Source of the DNA: a virus
Length of the DNA: 20,890 nt
Reading direction: 5' to 3' (one strand)
IMG/VR virus record: IMGVR_UViG_3300032309_000351
Location: 1-20,890 of that record
In this document: piece by piece, positions 13,659-20,423 of the stretch
Numbering within the stretch: position 1 is the first letter of the stretch
Layout: every line of letters starts with the position of its first letter
Position numbers and translations under genes: made by a program
Notes under the pieces: generated by a model
What the model saw: only the letters and a program-made list of their open reading frames with translations
What the model was told of the DNA's origin: nothing
The model's database searches: none

Positions 13659-13773
13659 GTTCTTCCGTTATGAATTTATGGCCGTTGCCGCACTCTCGGC
13701 GGCGTAGTGTATAGCCTTCCTTGTTTCTAGTCTCGCTGACAGTTGTCCAGGCGTTGCAAGTTGGGCATTTCAA
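13585..13773 (-). CDS. NrdR-like zinc-ribbon protein with TTG start
   Basis: 62 residues. The N-terminal 38 residues copy the zinc-ribbon part of the NrdR repressor: CPTC at 3-6, then TVSETRNKEGYTLRRREC, and GHKFITEE; the likely zinc ligands are C3, C6, C28 and H32 (NrdR has four Cys). The ATP-cone domain of NrdR is absent, so this is a stand-alone ribbon, probably binding DNA or RNA. The start is TTG at 13773, preceded by GAGGAGA seven bases upstream and overlapping the previous stop (TTGA). No ATG allows the CPTC motif to be kept. The C-terminus is basic (RKPSTVRPRSERKDG). It may regulate phage or host nucleotide-synthesis genes; that is inference. Confidence 0.75.
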   Translation of the reverse strand: MKCPTCNAWTTVSETRNKEGYTLRRRECGNGHKFITEEHVKLQNLDTRKPSTVRPRSERKDG

Positions 13774-14402
13774 ACGTTCTTCTCCTCAATGTCGTAGAAC
13801 CAGTCATCGCCAGCGCTCCACTTGCGCGTGCCGTCAACGGTGTAGAAGTTCTTGGCTGCTTGGAAGTCTGGGAACTTTGTCTCGGCGGGGATCAGGCTCT
13901 GGTCATACCACAGGCAGCGGTTGTTGGGCTGGCAAGCAAACTGGCCGTTGTCCAACATGATCCAGTTAAACGACTTGTGTTCTTCGGCCTGCTCTGTAAA
14001 GCCCGTGTCTAGCGCCATCTCATCAGCGCAGAAGTCCACGGTGAACATGTAGCGGCCAAAGTGCCATTGCTTGTCTTTGCCTAAGAACTTGACGCCCAGA
14101 TTGCGTAGGCCGATCTTTTCCACGATGGTAAACCGATAGCCCATGCAGTCCCATAGCTGAAGCGTGTCGATGGGCAAATCTCCAGCCTCTGGGTGCCACA
14201 CATACGCATGGATGGGCAGCTTGTCGTACAGCGCCCCATACGCTGGCAGCAGCGACTCAATCCGAAACACTTGGCCGCGCAGCGCTTTCAGACTGACCCA
14301 GATGGCAGGCTCCAGTTCACCGTGGCCCTTGGTAAAGTTGTACAAAAACTCGCACTTGACAAAGCACTTGATTGGCGGGAGCGAGGCGATGATGTAACTC
14401 AT
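13770..14402 (-). CDS. Conserved phage protein of unknown function (210 aa)
   Basis: 210 residues from the ATG at 14402, which has GGAG nine bases upstream and overlaps the stop of the gene before it (ATGA). A longer in-frame ORF to 14507 would run through that gene and is not preferred. It is rich in Trp, Tyr, Phe and Cys: PPIKCFVKCEFLYNFTKGHGE, then EPAIWVSLKALRGQVFRIE and LLPAYGALYDKLPIHAYVW. These strings resemble an uncharacterised protein I recall from other phages. The rest is beta-rich (KQWHFGRYMFTVDFCAD; NWIMLDNGQFACQPNNRCLWYDQSL). No catalytic motif is recognised and no membrane segment is present. It lies in the leftward operon that starts with nuclease and helicase genes. Function unknown. 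Confidence 0.8.
   Translation of the reverse strand: MSYIIASLPPIKCFVKCEFLYNFTKGHGELEPAIWVSLKALRGQVFRIESLLPAYGALYDKLPIHAYVWHPEAGDLPIDTLQLWDCMGYRFTIVEKIGLRNLGVKFLGKDKQWHFGRYMFTVDFCADEMALDTGFTEQAEEHKSFNWIMLDNGQFACQPNNRCLWYDQSLIPAETKFPDFQAAKNFYTVDGTRKWSAGDDWFYDIEEKNV
13781..13787 (-). promoter_or_regulatory. Strong ribosome site deciding the TTG start
   Basis: On the minus strand this reads GAGGAGA, seven bases before TTG at 13773. It lies in the last codons of the upstream 210-aa gene, whose TGA overlaps the TTG. This supports initiation at the rare codon and probably reinitiation by the same ribosomes. Confidence 0.7.
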
Positions 14403-14578
14403 ATCAATAGACTCCAAACCCAAAGGCCAGTAAAGAACAACAGCAAGCAAATTACCATCAGCGCCACCAACACAAAGCCAACGACAACACTGCCGATCAC
14501 CTGCCAAGACTGAGGCACTGGCTCAATGTCATCCGGCACGATTGGATAGGGCTTAACCTTTCTGACTTCTTCGTTCAT
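14399..14578 (-). CDS. 59-aa single-membrane-segment protein
   Basis: This ORF exactly fills the space between two leftward genes. Its ATG (14578-14576) overlaps the upstream TGA, and its TGA overlaps the ATG of the 210-aa gene; both junctions are ATGA. The N-terminal ~25 residues are charged and proline-rich (NEEVRKVKPYPIVPDDIEPV). Residues ~28-57 are strongly hydrophobic (IGSVVVGFVLVALMVICLLL, then FFTGLWVWSLLI), giving one membrane segment with the basic residues inside. No family is recognised. Candidates include superinfection exclusion or an inner-membrane effector, since it is made with early-type genes rather than lysis genes; this is speculation. The exact tiling makes translation likely. 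Confidence 0.68.
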   Translation of the reverse strand: MNEEVRKVKPYPIVPDDIEPVPQSWQVIGSVVVGFVLVALMVICLLLFFTGLWVWSLLI

Positions 14579-14772
14579 GCTGATGCCTCCAGATACGCCT
14601 TCAGGCGCTTGATGCGGTTCTTGTTGTAGGTCACCAGCGCTTGGGCGTACTCGACCCCCGTCTCGGCTTGCAGCAGCGCATGCTCGGCGTGGATCAACTC
14701 ATGCGCCACGGCCTGCGCTGGCGTGACGGTTTTCAGCATCAGCTTTAGTTCTGTCCAGATGTACCTAAACAT
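14575..14772 (-). CDS. Small helical phage protein (65 aa), unknown
   Basis: 65 residues from the ATG at 14772, which has a perfect AGGAGG six bases upstream (14779-14784). An in-frame ATG at 14796 lacks such a site. The protein starts with a short hydrophobic part (FRYIWTELKLMLKTV), then a long helix: AQAVAHELIHAEHALLQAETGVEYAQALVTYNKNRIKRLKAYLE. The ...EYAQALVxYxxxRIKRLK... pattern is one I recall from small phage proteins encoded near replication genes. HELIH has the form of a zinc-peptidase HExxH, but in such a short all-helical protein this is probably chance. It overlaps the upstream gene by 8 bases and the downstream membrane gene by ATGA. Function unknown. Confidence 0.72.
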   Translation of the reverse strand: MFRYIWTELKLMLKTVTPAQAVAHELIHAEHALLQAETGVEYAQALVTYNKNRIKRLKAYLEASA

Positions 14773-14953
14773 GTTTGGCCTCCTGTAGTAGTTCAATGCG
14801 TTCGCGGCTGACGCGCAGCGTGTTGTAGCGTTGGTGCAGGCGCTCCAAGACCGACACGCGGCGCTGGTTCTTGCGCTCCTCCATCAGCATCTCCAGCACT
14901 TGCGCCTCGGTCAGTGTCCGCAGTTCTGCGTTAAGACTTCGCCATGTAGTCAT
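14765..14953 (-). CDS. Small charged helical protein (62 aa), unknown
   Basis: 62 residues, ATG at 14953 preceded by AAGGAAG about six bases upstream. The whole chain is predicted helical and highly charged: RSLNAELRTLTEAQVLEMLM, then EERKNQRRVSVLERLHQRYN and TLRVSRERIELLQEAKHV, with leucine spacing of a coiled coil. The TEAQVLEMLMEER part resembles a short motif in small phage proteins thought to bind other proteins. Its first 23 bases overlap the end of the upstream gene, and its last codons contain the AGGAGG site of the next. It may be an adaptor or DNA-binding helix; nothing points to an enzyme. Function unknown. Confidence 0.7.
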   Translation of the reverse strand: MTTWRSLNAELRTLTEAQVLEMLMEERKNQRRVSVLERLHQRYNTLRVSRERIELLQEAKHV

Positions 14954-15092
14954 AAATCTTCCTTTCTAGCTTAATAATTATTTTGTCCAATCTGGCGACA
15001 GTGCGCGTTGCCGCGTTTGCCTCCCGCTGCCGTATCTTCATCTCAGCCAGCGCCGCCTTTAGCTGCGCTTTCCATAAATCAATCCGTCTCAT
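14931..15092 (-). CDS. Small basic coiled-coil protein (53 aa), unknown
   Basis: 53 residues from the ATG at 15092, chosen because GGAGG lies seven bases upstream (15100-15104) and the codon overlaps the helicase stop (ATGA). A longer in-frame ORF to 15149 would lie inside the helicase gene. The chain is one long basic helix (LWKAQLKAALAEMKIRQREA, then NAATRTVARLDKIIIKLERK) with heptad spacing, ending IYDYMAKS. Net charge is clearly positive, so nucleic-acid binding or pairing with the neighbouring helicase is possible. It is cotranslated with the helicase. No known family recognised. Confidence 0.7.
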   Translation of the reverse strand: MRRIDLWKAQLKAALAEMKIRQREANAATRTVARLDKIIIKLERKIYDYMAKS

Positions 15093-16369
15093 TTCAAAGC
15101 CTCCAATGCAATTTCCGACAATGTGCGCTTGTCGTGTAGCGCCCCCCAAATCTTCTCGTCAATCGTGTCATCCGTCAGCAGGATGTAGCACCAAACAGGC
15201 ATCTTCTGGCCGCTGCGGTGCAGCCGCCCGATGGTCTGCTCGTAAAGTTCTAGCGACCACGGCAGCGACAGGAACACAATATGGTGCCCGCCGTGCTGGA
15301 GGTTCAGGCCGTGCCCCGCTGACTTTGGATGCACCAGCAGCAACTCGACTTGGCCGGCGTTCCATCGTTCAATGACGCCGGCATCGTCCAGCGTCTGCGC
15401 GTGCGGGAGCCGGCGTTGGAGTTCGGCCAGTTCTTCCTTGTACTGGTACACGACAATCGTATTGGCTCGCTGGTTCTCAGCCAACAAGTCCTCCAGCCGG
15501 TCAAACTTGTGCGGCGACAACCAGATGGGGCCGTTGTCGGTGTACAAGAACCCGCTTGCCATCTGTTGCAACTTCTGCGTTACGACAGCCGCGTTGACGG
15601 CCACCACATCGTTTAGCACGAAGTCCTTCTTCATGGTGTTGTAGTCCGTCATGTCCATGTCGCAGCGCAACTCGACCGTGTGCAGTGGCGGTAGCGTGTC
15701 CTTGTAGTCGCCTGGCTCCAGTAGGTAGGTGGCCGGCTTGATGCGCTCCATGACTTGCGCCAGTGAGCCAGGGCGCGGTGCCCAATCGCCGTACTCTGTG
15801 TTGATCAAGATGAAGTACTGCTGCTGGAACGCGCCCTTGCTACGGCCAAGCAGCGACTGGTCAACGATCTTGCACTGGCCGAACACGTCCTCAAGGCCGT
15901 TGCTGGTGAACGAGCCGGTCAAGCCCCAGCGGATATTGATCTTGTCGATGACCTTGTTCAGCGCCTTAAACCGTGCGCCCGATGGGTTCTTCAGCTTGGT
16001 CAACTCGTCGTAGACAATGCCGTCAATGTGCGCTAGGTTCTGTGTCGCCAGCCATTGGATGTTGTCATAGTTGGTCACGATGATCTGCGCGCCGCCGCCA
16101 AGCGCTGCCGCCCGCTGGGCTGGCGTGCCCACCGCCACGGCCAGCGTCAGACTCGGCGCCCACTTGGGCTGCTCGACCGGCCACACGTCCGTGCAGACGC
16201 GCTTGGGCGCCAGCACTAAGAAGCGCTCGACCACGCGGTCGGCCAGCATCGCCTGCATGGCCGTCAGCGTGATGGCCGTCTTGCCTGCGCCCACGGGCGC
16301 CAAGATCATGGCGCGGTCGTGTTCGTACAGGAAGTCAACTGCCTGTTCTTGGTAAGCACGCAATTGCAT
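15089..16369 (-). CDS. SNF2-type superfamily 2 DNA helicase/translocase
   Basis: 426 residues, the size of compact phage SNF2-like helicases. Motif I (Walker A) is APVGAGKT at 24-31; motif II is DELT at 121-124 in GIVYDELTKLKNPSGAR; motif III is LTGSF at 150-154, followed by TSNGLEDVFGQ. In the second RecA domain the conserved GHGLNLQ and LPWSLELYEQ lead into motif VI QTIGRLHRSGQ (378-388) with the arginine fingers. ATP-driven movement on double-stranded DNA is expected. Phage members of this type usually sit next to a VRR-NUC nuclease gene, as here: the two genes overlap by 35 bases. The start ATG at 16369 has GGATGGG upstream. The operon continues with seven further genes. Confidence 0.92.
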   Translation of the reverse strand: MQLRAYQEQAVDFLYEHDRAMILAPVGAGKTAITLTAMQAMLADRVVERFLVLAPKRVCTDVWPVEQPKWAPSLTLAVAVGTPAQRAAALGGGAQIIVTNYDNIQWLATQNLAHIDGIVYDELTKLKNPSGARFKALNKVIDKINIRWGLTGSFTSNGLEDVFGQCKIVDQSLLGRSKGAFQQQYFILINTEYGDWAPRPGSLAQVMERIKPATYLLEPGDYKDTLPPLHTVELRCDMDMTDYNTMKKDFVLNDVVAVNAAVVTQKLQQMASGFLYTDNGPIWLSPHKFDRLEDLLAENQRANTIVVYQYKEELAELQRRLPHAQTLDDAGVIERWNAGQVELLLVHPKSAGHGLNLQHGGHHIVFLSLPWSLELYEQTIGRLHRSGQKMPVWCYILLTDDTIDEKIWGALHDKRTLSEIALEALK

Positions 16370-16631
16370 TTACAAACCCATCCACATGTTCTTTGTTCCA
16401 TAGGCATACGTAGTTCTGATTCATGCGTGCCATGTCCGACATGAAAACCTTTTGCAAGGGCGACAGCCTGCCGCTTTCGGTCTTAACCTCAACGAACCAT
16501 GTCTGGCCGTTGGGAAAGCAGACGATACGGTCAGCCACACCACGGTGCGCGGGGCTGGTGAATTTGTAGGCCACACCGCCAATCGCTTTGACACGATCAA
16601 CAAGGTAGCGTTCGATTTGTTTTTCAAGCAT
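16335..16631 (-). CDS. VRR-NUC domain endonuclease
   Basis: 98 residues, the length of phage stand-alone VRR-NUC proteins, a branch of the PD-(D/E)XK nucleases. Catalytic residues are visible: D34 in RGVADRIV, E48 and K50 in TWFVEVKTESG, and Q60 in LSPLQK. The N-terminal helix MLEKQIERYLVDRVKAIGG is also typical. Relatives cut branched DNA such as Holliday junctions, so this enzyme probably acts with the adjacent helicase in recombination or in trimming replication intermediates. It is the first gene of the leftward operon. No clear Shine-Dalgarno sequence precedes the ATG at 16631, so the message may have a short leader from a promoter in the divergent region. Confidence 0.9.
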   Translation of the reverse strand: MLEKQIERYLVDRVKAIGGVAYKFTSPAHRGVADRIVCFPNGQTWFVEVKTESGRLSPLQKVFMSDMARMNQNYVCLWNKEHVDGFVNAIACLPRTGS

Positions 16632-16698
16632 GTAAAAAAGTTTAGCACACTTTTATTTTTTATGCTAAGATCAAGGCTCATTAATTAAAGGACAGTAC
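16632..16698. promoter_or_regulatory. Divergent control region between two replication operons
   Basis: This 67-base AT-rich gap separates the leftward VRR-NUC operon from the rightward DUF2800 operon, so it should carry promoters for both. It contains an inverted repeat TTAGCA (16642-16647) / TGCTAA (16663-16668), with half-site centres 21 bases apart (two helical turns), as for a dimeric repressor. On the plus strand TTAGCA and TAAGAT (16666-16671) are 18 bases apart and could serve as -35 and -10. On the minus strand TTGATC (16669-16674) is a possible -35. The palindrome TTAATTAA is at 16681-16688, just before the AAAGGA ribosome site. Promoter calls are tentative. Confidence 0.6.
16642..16668. 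repeat. Inverted repeat, candidate operator
   Basis: Perfect 6-base arms TTAGCA and TGCTAA flank 15 AT-rich bases. The placement across the possible -35 to -10 region of the rightward operon suggests a repressor site. No repressor gene is present in the window. Confidence 0.5.
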
Positions 16699-17793
16699 AT
16701 GCAACACTCAAAGATCGTCGGCGGCAGCACCGCCAAGCGCGTCATCAACTGCCCAGGCTCAGTGGCCTTGGTGGCCGAGATGCCGCCGCAGCCCAGCAGC
16801 AGCTACGCCGAAGAAGGCACGTTGCTGCACGATGAGATCAGCCGCTTTTTAGGCGATCTCGAATACAGGTTTACTTGCAGCCAAGAACTTATTCAAGACA
16901 AACTCTGGCCTGCCTTAGACTTGCTTGATGAAATAGACCCCGATAAGACAATGGAGTACGCAGTCGAAACCCGTGTCGGCTTTGGTGATCTGCTGCCTGG
17001 TGTCTTTGGCTCGACCGACCTGATGGGCCGCATTGGCAATAAGGCCATCATTCTTGATTGGAAGTTTGGCTCTGGCGTGCCGGTGCCCGCCGAGGAGAAC
17101 GAGCAGCTTATGTTCTACGCTGCTGCTGCCATGCGTACCCCCGAGGCGAAGTGGGTGTTTGACGGCGCAACTGAAGTCGAGTTGGTCATCATCCAACCGC
17201 CCACCATTAAGCGCTGGACGACCACCATCGAGCGCATCAAGCAATTCGAGCAAACCCTTATAAGGGCTGTCAAGATTGCAGAACAGCCTGACGCTCCGCT
17301 TAAGAATGGCGACCACTGCCGCTGGTGCAGTGCCAAGCCGGTGTGCCCCGTGATGACTGGCGCTGTTGACCGCGCTGTTGCAATTAAGATGGATAAGATT
17401 GACGTTGACAAGATTGGCGCGTATCTACACAATGCAGACCTCCTTGAAGATTGGATCAAAGACCTTCGCGCTTTGGCCGAGGAGATGATGAAAAAGGGCA
17501 AGCCCGTTACGGGCTGGAAGATGGTGCCCAAGCGGGCGACAAGATCGTGGGTGAAGGAGGAGGACGCCAAGGCGGCGCTGCTCCAGCACCTCAAAGAATC
17601 TGAAGTGATCGAGACGAAGTTGGTCAGTCCGGCTGCTGCCGAGAAGCTGCTTAAAGCGCAGAAACTCAAGCTGCCTGACGGGCTGACAGTAGCGATCAGT
17701 TCGGGTAACACAATTGCACCGGAGAGCGATCCTCGGCCAGCAGTTGTACTAATCGGGCAGCAGTTAAACGCCGCTCTTTCTAAATTAATGTAA
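16699..17793 (+). CDS. DUF2800 protein, Cas4/RecB-like nuclease
   Basis: 364 residues. The protein fits the DUF2800 family of phage replication modules, PD-(D/E)XK nucleases related to Cas4 and RecB. Visible active-site residues: H44 in GTLLHDE, D107 in FGSTDLM, D120 and K122 in ILDWKFG, Q136 and Y140 in NEQLMFYA. One N-terminal cysteine (C18 in INCPGS) and three C-terminal ones (C207, C210, C216 in GDHCRWCSAKPVCPVM) have the spacing of the iron-sulfur cluster in Cas4/AddB nucleases. It should therefore degrade or process DNA ends, probably for recombination-linked replication. The C-terminal ~140 residues are helical and basic. The start has AAAGGA upstream. It opens the rightward operon. 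Confidence 0.88.
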   Translation: MQHSKIVGGSTAKRVINCPGSVALVAEMPPQPSSSYAEEGTLLHDEISRFLGDLEYRFTCSQELIQDKLWPALDLLDEIDPDKTMEYAVETRVGFGDLLPGVFGSTDLMGRIGNKAIILDWKFGSGVPVPAEENEQLMFYAAAAMRTPEAKWVFDGATEVELVIIQPPTIKRWTTTIERIKQFEQTLIRAVKIAEQPDAPLKNGDHCRWCSAKPVCPVMTGAVDRAVAIKMDKIDVDKIGAYLHNADLLEDWIKDLRALAEEMMKKGKPVTGWKMVPKRATRSWVKEEDAKAALLQHLKESEVIETKLVSPAAAEKLLKAQKLKLPDGLTVAISSGNTIAPESDPRPAVVLIGQQLNAALSKLM

Positions 17794-17803
17794 AGGTAAA
17801 ATC

Positions 17804-18454
17804 ATGTCACTGACAGTTTTCAAATCCGCTGGCCTTCCAGCAGTCTCCTCCCTCGCTACTTCCCTGCGTTCTATCGCCACTGATGTTGGCCCAGCCGGCG
17901 TTGTCATCCTCAAGATGGACAAGACCGGCCATTGGGTGTTCGGCGCCGATCAGACCGAAGTCGAAGATGAAGCCACATGGGCCGTCAATCCTTTCTCGTT
18001 TGTCCACGGCTTTATTGCTTGGGGTGACGGTGAAGTGTTGGGCGAGAAGATGGCAAGCGTAAGCCAGCCATTGCCTGAACTCGACATTGCACCGCCTGGC
18101 GCCAAGAAGGGCTGGGAGACGCAAGTCGGCATGTCGCTTAAGTGCCTGTCTGGTGAAGACAAGGGCATGGAAGCGCGGTTCACCACCACATCCGTGGGCG
18201 GCAAGCGGGCCGTGCAAGCCTTGGCAGTCGCCTTGGCTGAGCAAGTCGAGAAAGATCAGACCAAGCCAGTGGCTATCATCAAGCTGAAGAAAGACCACTA
18301 CGCGCACAAGTCATACGGCAAGATTTACACGCCGGTCTTTAGCGTGGTTGAGTGGGTTGGTATGGATGCGGATGAAATGCCCGCAGATGCTGAAGCTGCA
18401 CCCGCTGAAGAAGCGCCAGTACCAGCAGCCGGACGCCGCCGCCGCGCAGCGTAA
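17804..18454 (+). CDS. Replication-module protein in the DUF2815 position, possible ssDNA-binding protein
   Basis: 216 residues, start preceded by AAAGGTAA. The N-terminal ~170 residues are beta-rich (GPAGVVILKMDKTGHWVFGA, then VNPFSFVHGFIAWGD, and MSLKCLSGEDKGMEARFTTTS). They end with KKDHYAHKSYGKIYTPVFSV. The last ~35 residues are acidic, Ala/Pro-rich (MDADEMPADAEAAPAEEAPV) and finish in AGRRRRAA. It lies between the DUF2800 nuclease and the DNA polymerase, where many phages place DUF2815 proteins, thought to bind single-stranded DNA. An acidic flexible tail is typical of SSBs, though the final RRRR is not. I could not confirm a family from the sequence, so the SSB role is positional inference. 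Confidence 0.78.
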   Translation: MSLTVFKSAGLPAVSSLATSLRSIATDVGPAGVVILKMDKTGHWVFGADQTEVEDEATWAVNPFSFVHGFIAWGDGEVLGEKMASVSQPLPELDIAPPGAKKGWETQVGMSLKCLSGEDKGMEARFTTTSVGGKRAVQALAVALAEQVEKDQTKPVAIIKLKKDHYAHKSYGKIYTPVFSVVEWVGMDADEMPADAEAAPAEEAPVPAAGRRRRAA

Positions 18455-18464
18455 GCCTTTCCTG

Positions 18465-18488
18465 ATGCCCATTGGTAACAGTGGGCAT
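18465..18488 (+). repeat. 7-bp inverted repeat before the polymerase start
   Basis: ATGCCCA (18465-18471) and TGGGCAT (18482-18488) can pair around a 10-base loop. The ATG at 18495 lies six bases after the repeat. An alternative in-frame ATG is part of the left arm, so the hairpin would hide that start. Confidence 0.6.
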
Positions 18489-18494
18489 TGGAAA

Positions 18495-20411
18495 ATGCTC
18501 TATCTCGACTTCGAAACCCGCAGCCACTGTGACCTTAAAAAGCACGGCGTCTACAACTACGCCCAACACGCTAGCACCGAGGTGCTGTGCATGTCGTACG
18601 CCTTTGGCGAGGGTGAGGTGCAGACATGGTTGCCTAGCCAGCCGTTCCCTGATGAAGTGCGCCAGTACGCCGGCCTGATCTACGCCCACAATGCCGCCTT
18701 TGAGCGCCTGATCTTCTGGTATGTCCTACGGATCGACTTCAAGCTGGAGCAGTTCTACTGCACCGCCTCGCAGGCGCGCGCCAACTGTGCACCCGGATCA
18801 CTTGAGGACGCTGGCCGGTTTGCTGGCGCCAGCATGAAGAAAGACCATCGCGGTAGCCAATTGATTCGGCTGCTGTGCGTGCCGCCGTTTCGTGAGGACG
18901 CCGCCCTGATGGCCGAGATGGTGGCCTATTGCGAACAGGACGTGCGCGCCATGAGGGCCATCAGCCAAGCCATGCGGCCACTGTCAGACCAAGAGTTAAC
19001 AGACTACCACGTCAACGAGCGCATCAACGACCGGGGCGTGCTGGTGGACGCGCCGCTGTGCGCCGCTGCCGTGCGCTTTGCCGCTGCGGAAACAGAAGAA
19101 ATCCAGCAGATCGTGGCCGAGGTGACCGAGGGCCAGATCACCAGCGTTCGCTCTCCTAAAATGCGTGAGTGGGTGTTGGAGCGTGTAGGCCCAGAGGCCA
19201 AGAAGCTGATGTGGACTGGCGAGAAGTATTCGATTGACAAGACTGTGCGGGCTAACTTGCTTGCGATGGAGAACCCCGATGAGATTCCGGCCGATGTTGC
19301 GGACGTTATTCAATGCGCGGACGACCTCTGGGCGTCTTCGGTTGCGAAATTCAGTCGCCTTGAGCAGCTTGCAGATGAGGAGGATCACCGAGTCCGAGGC
19401 GCTTTCGTTTTTGCTGGAGGGTCTGCCACCGGACGTGCGTCAAGCTATGGCGCACAGGTTCACAACTTTACCCGCAAATGCGCCAAAGCACCTGATGAAG
19501 TACGCAACGCTATGGTGCGCGGACACTCAATCACTCCAAGATTTGGAAGACGCATTACTGATGTTCTCAAGTCAATGCTCCGGCCCTCACTGATAGCCAA
19601 GCCCGGTCATGTCCTGATTGCTTACGACTGGTCGGCCATCGAAGGCCGCGTGCATCCGTGGCTGTCCAAGTGCGCCGCCGGCGAGGCCAAGCTGGACGTG
19701 TTCCGCTCGGGTCTTGACCCCTACAAAGTCAATGCCACGGCCACCTTTCGTGTGCCTTACGAGGCAGTGTCCGGCGACCAGCGCCAAGTCGGCAAGGTGC
19801 AAGAGTTGGCCCTTGGCTTTCTGGGCGGGGCTGGCGCCTTTGAGGTGTTTGGCCGCGCCTACGGCATACACCTGTCCGGCTCAGAAGTCCAGCGGGCTGT
19901 TGAGGGCTGGCGTAGGGCAAACCCTTGGGCCATGCAGCACGGCAGCGCGCTGGAGGGCGCATACATGCGCGCCATGCGAAATAAAAACCATGAATTTAGC
20001 GCGGGTCGGGTTACCTACATGTTTGACGGCCAGATGCTCTGGTACAGTTTACCTTCCGGCAGGGTGCTGTGCTATCCCAACGCCAAATTCGATGACGAAG
20101 GCAATGTGACCTACACCAAAGCTGCTTGGAAACCCGCCGCCGATGCCAAAGAATGGCCGCGCGCCCGCCTATGGCGCGGTCTGGCTTGCGAGAACATAAC
20201 GCAGGCCGCTGCCCACGACATCTTGCGCCATTCCCTGCGCCAATTAGATGATGTCGTCCTACATGTACATGATGAAATCGTTGTCGAGTGCCCAGCCGAT
20301 CATGCCGAGGCTACGGCTGCGCTCATGCACCGCGTCATGTGCGAACCGCCAGCTTGGGCCGATGGCCTGCCGCTGGCGGCAGAAGGTATCACTACTACCC
20401 GTTACTCATAA
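18495..20411 (+). CDS. Family A DNA polymerase with 3'-5' exonuclease domain
   Basis: 638 residues from the ATG at 18495, the usual length of phage PolA enzymes of this type. The start is chosen because relatives begin just before the exonuclease motif DFETRS (residues 5-10); an ATG at 18465 is possible, and the open frame back to 18348 overlaps the previous gene. The N-terminal DnaQ-like domain carries DFET and, near residue 136, AYCEQDVRAM. Polymerase motifs: GSATGRASSYGAQVHNF, motif A AYDWSAIEGR (D378), motif B RQVGKVQELALGFLGGAGAF (R430, K434), and motif C HVHDEIVVE (H592-E594). All catalytic acids are present, so it should be the replicative polymerase of the phage. Confidence 0.93.
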   Translation: MLYLDFETRSHCDLKKHGVYNYAQHASTEVLCMSYAFGEGEVQTWLPSQPFPDEVRQYAGLIYAHNAAFERLIFWYVLRIDFKLEQFYCTASQARANCAPGSLEDAGRFAGASMKKDHRGSQLIRLLCVPPFREDAALMAEMVAYCEQDVRAMRAISQAMRPLSDQELTDYHVNERINDRGVLVDAPLCAAAVRFAAAETEEIQQIVAEVTEGQITSVRSPKMREWVLERVGPEAKKLMWTGEKYSIDKTVRANLLAMENPDEIPADVADVIQCADDLWASSVAKFSRLEQLADEEDHRVRGAFVFAGGSATGRASSYGAQVHNFTRKCAKAPDEVRNAMVRGHSITPRFGRRITDVLKSMLRPSLIAKPGHVLIAYDWSAIEGRVHPWLSKCAAGEAKLDVFRSGLDPYKVNATATFRVPYEAVSGDQRQVGKVQELALGFLGGAGAFEVFGRAYGIHLSGSEVQRAVEGWRRANPWAMQHGSALEGAYMRAMRNKNHEFSAGRVTYMFDGQMLWYSLPSGRVLCYPNAKFDDEGNVTYTKAAWKPAADAKEWPRARLWRGLACENITQAAAHDILRHSLRQLDDVVLHVHDEIVVECPADHAEATAALMHRVMCEPPAWADGLPLAAEGITTTRYS

Positions 20412-20423
20412 CCGGAAATTTTA

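Noticed and set aside
14690-14710. HELIH in the 65-aa leftward protein as a zinc-peptidase site
   Set aside because: The protein is a single long helix without third ligand or catalytic fold; HExxH occurs by chance in Glu/His-rich helices.
19234-19593. 119-codon plus-strand frame inside the polymerase gene
   Set aside because: Out-of-frame with a polymerase whose motifs continue uninterrupted across the region; no start signal.
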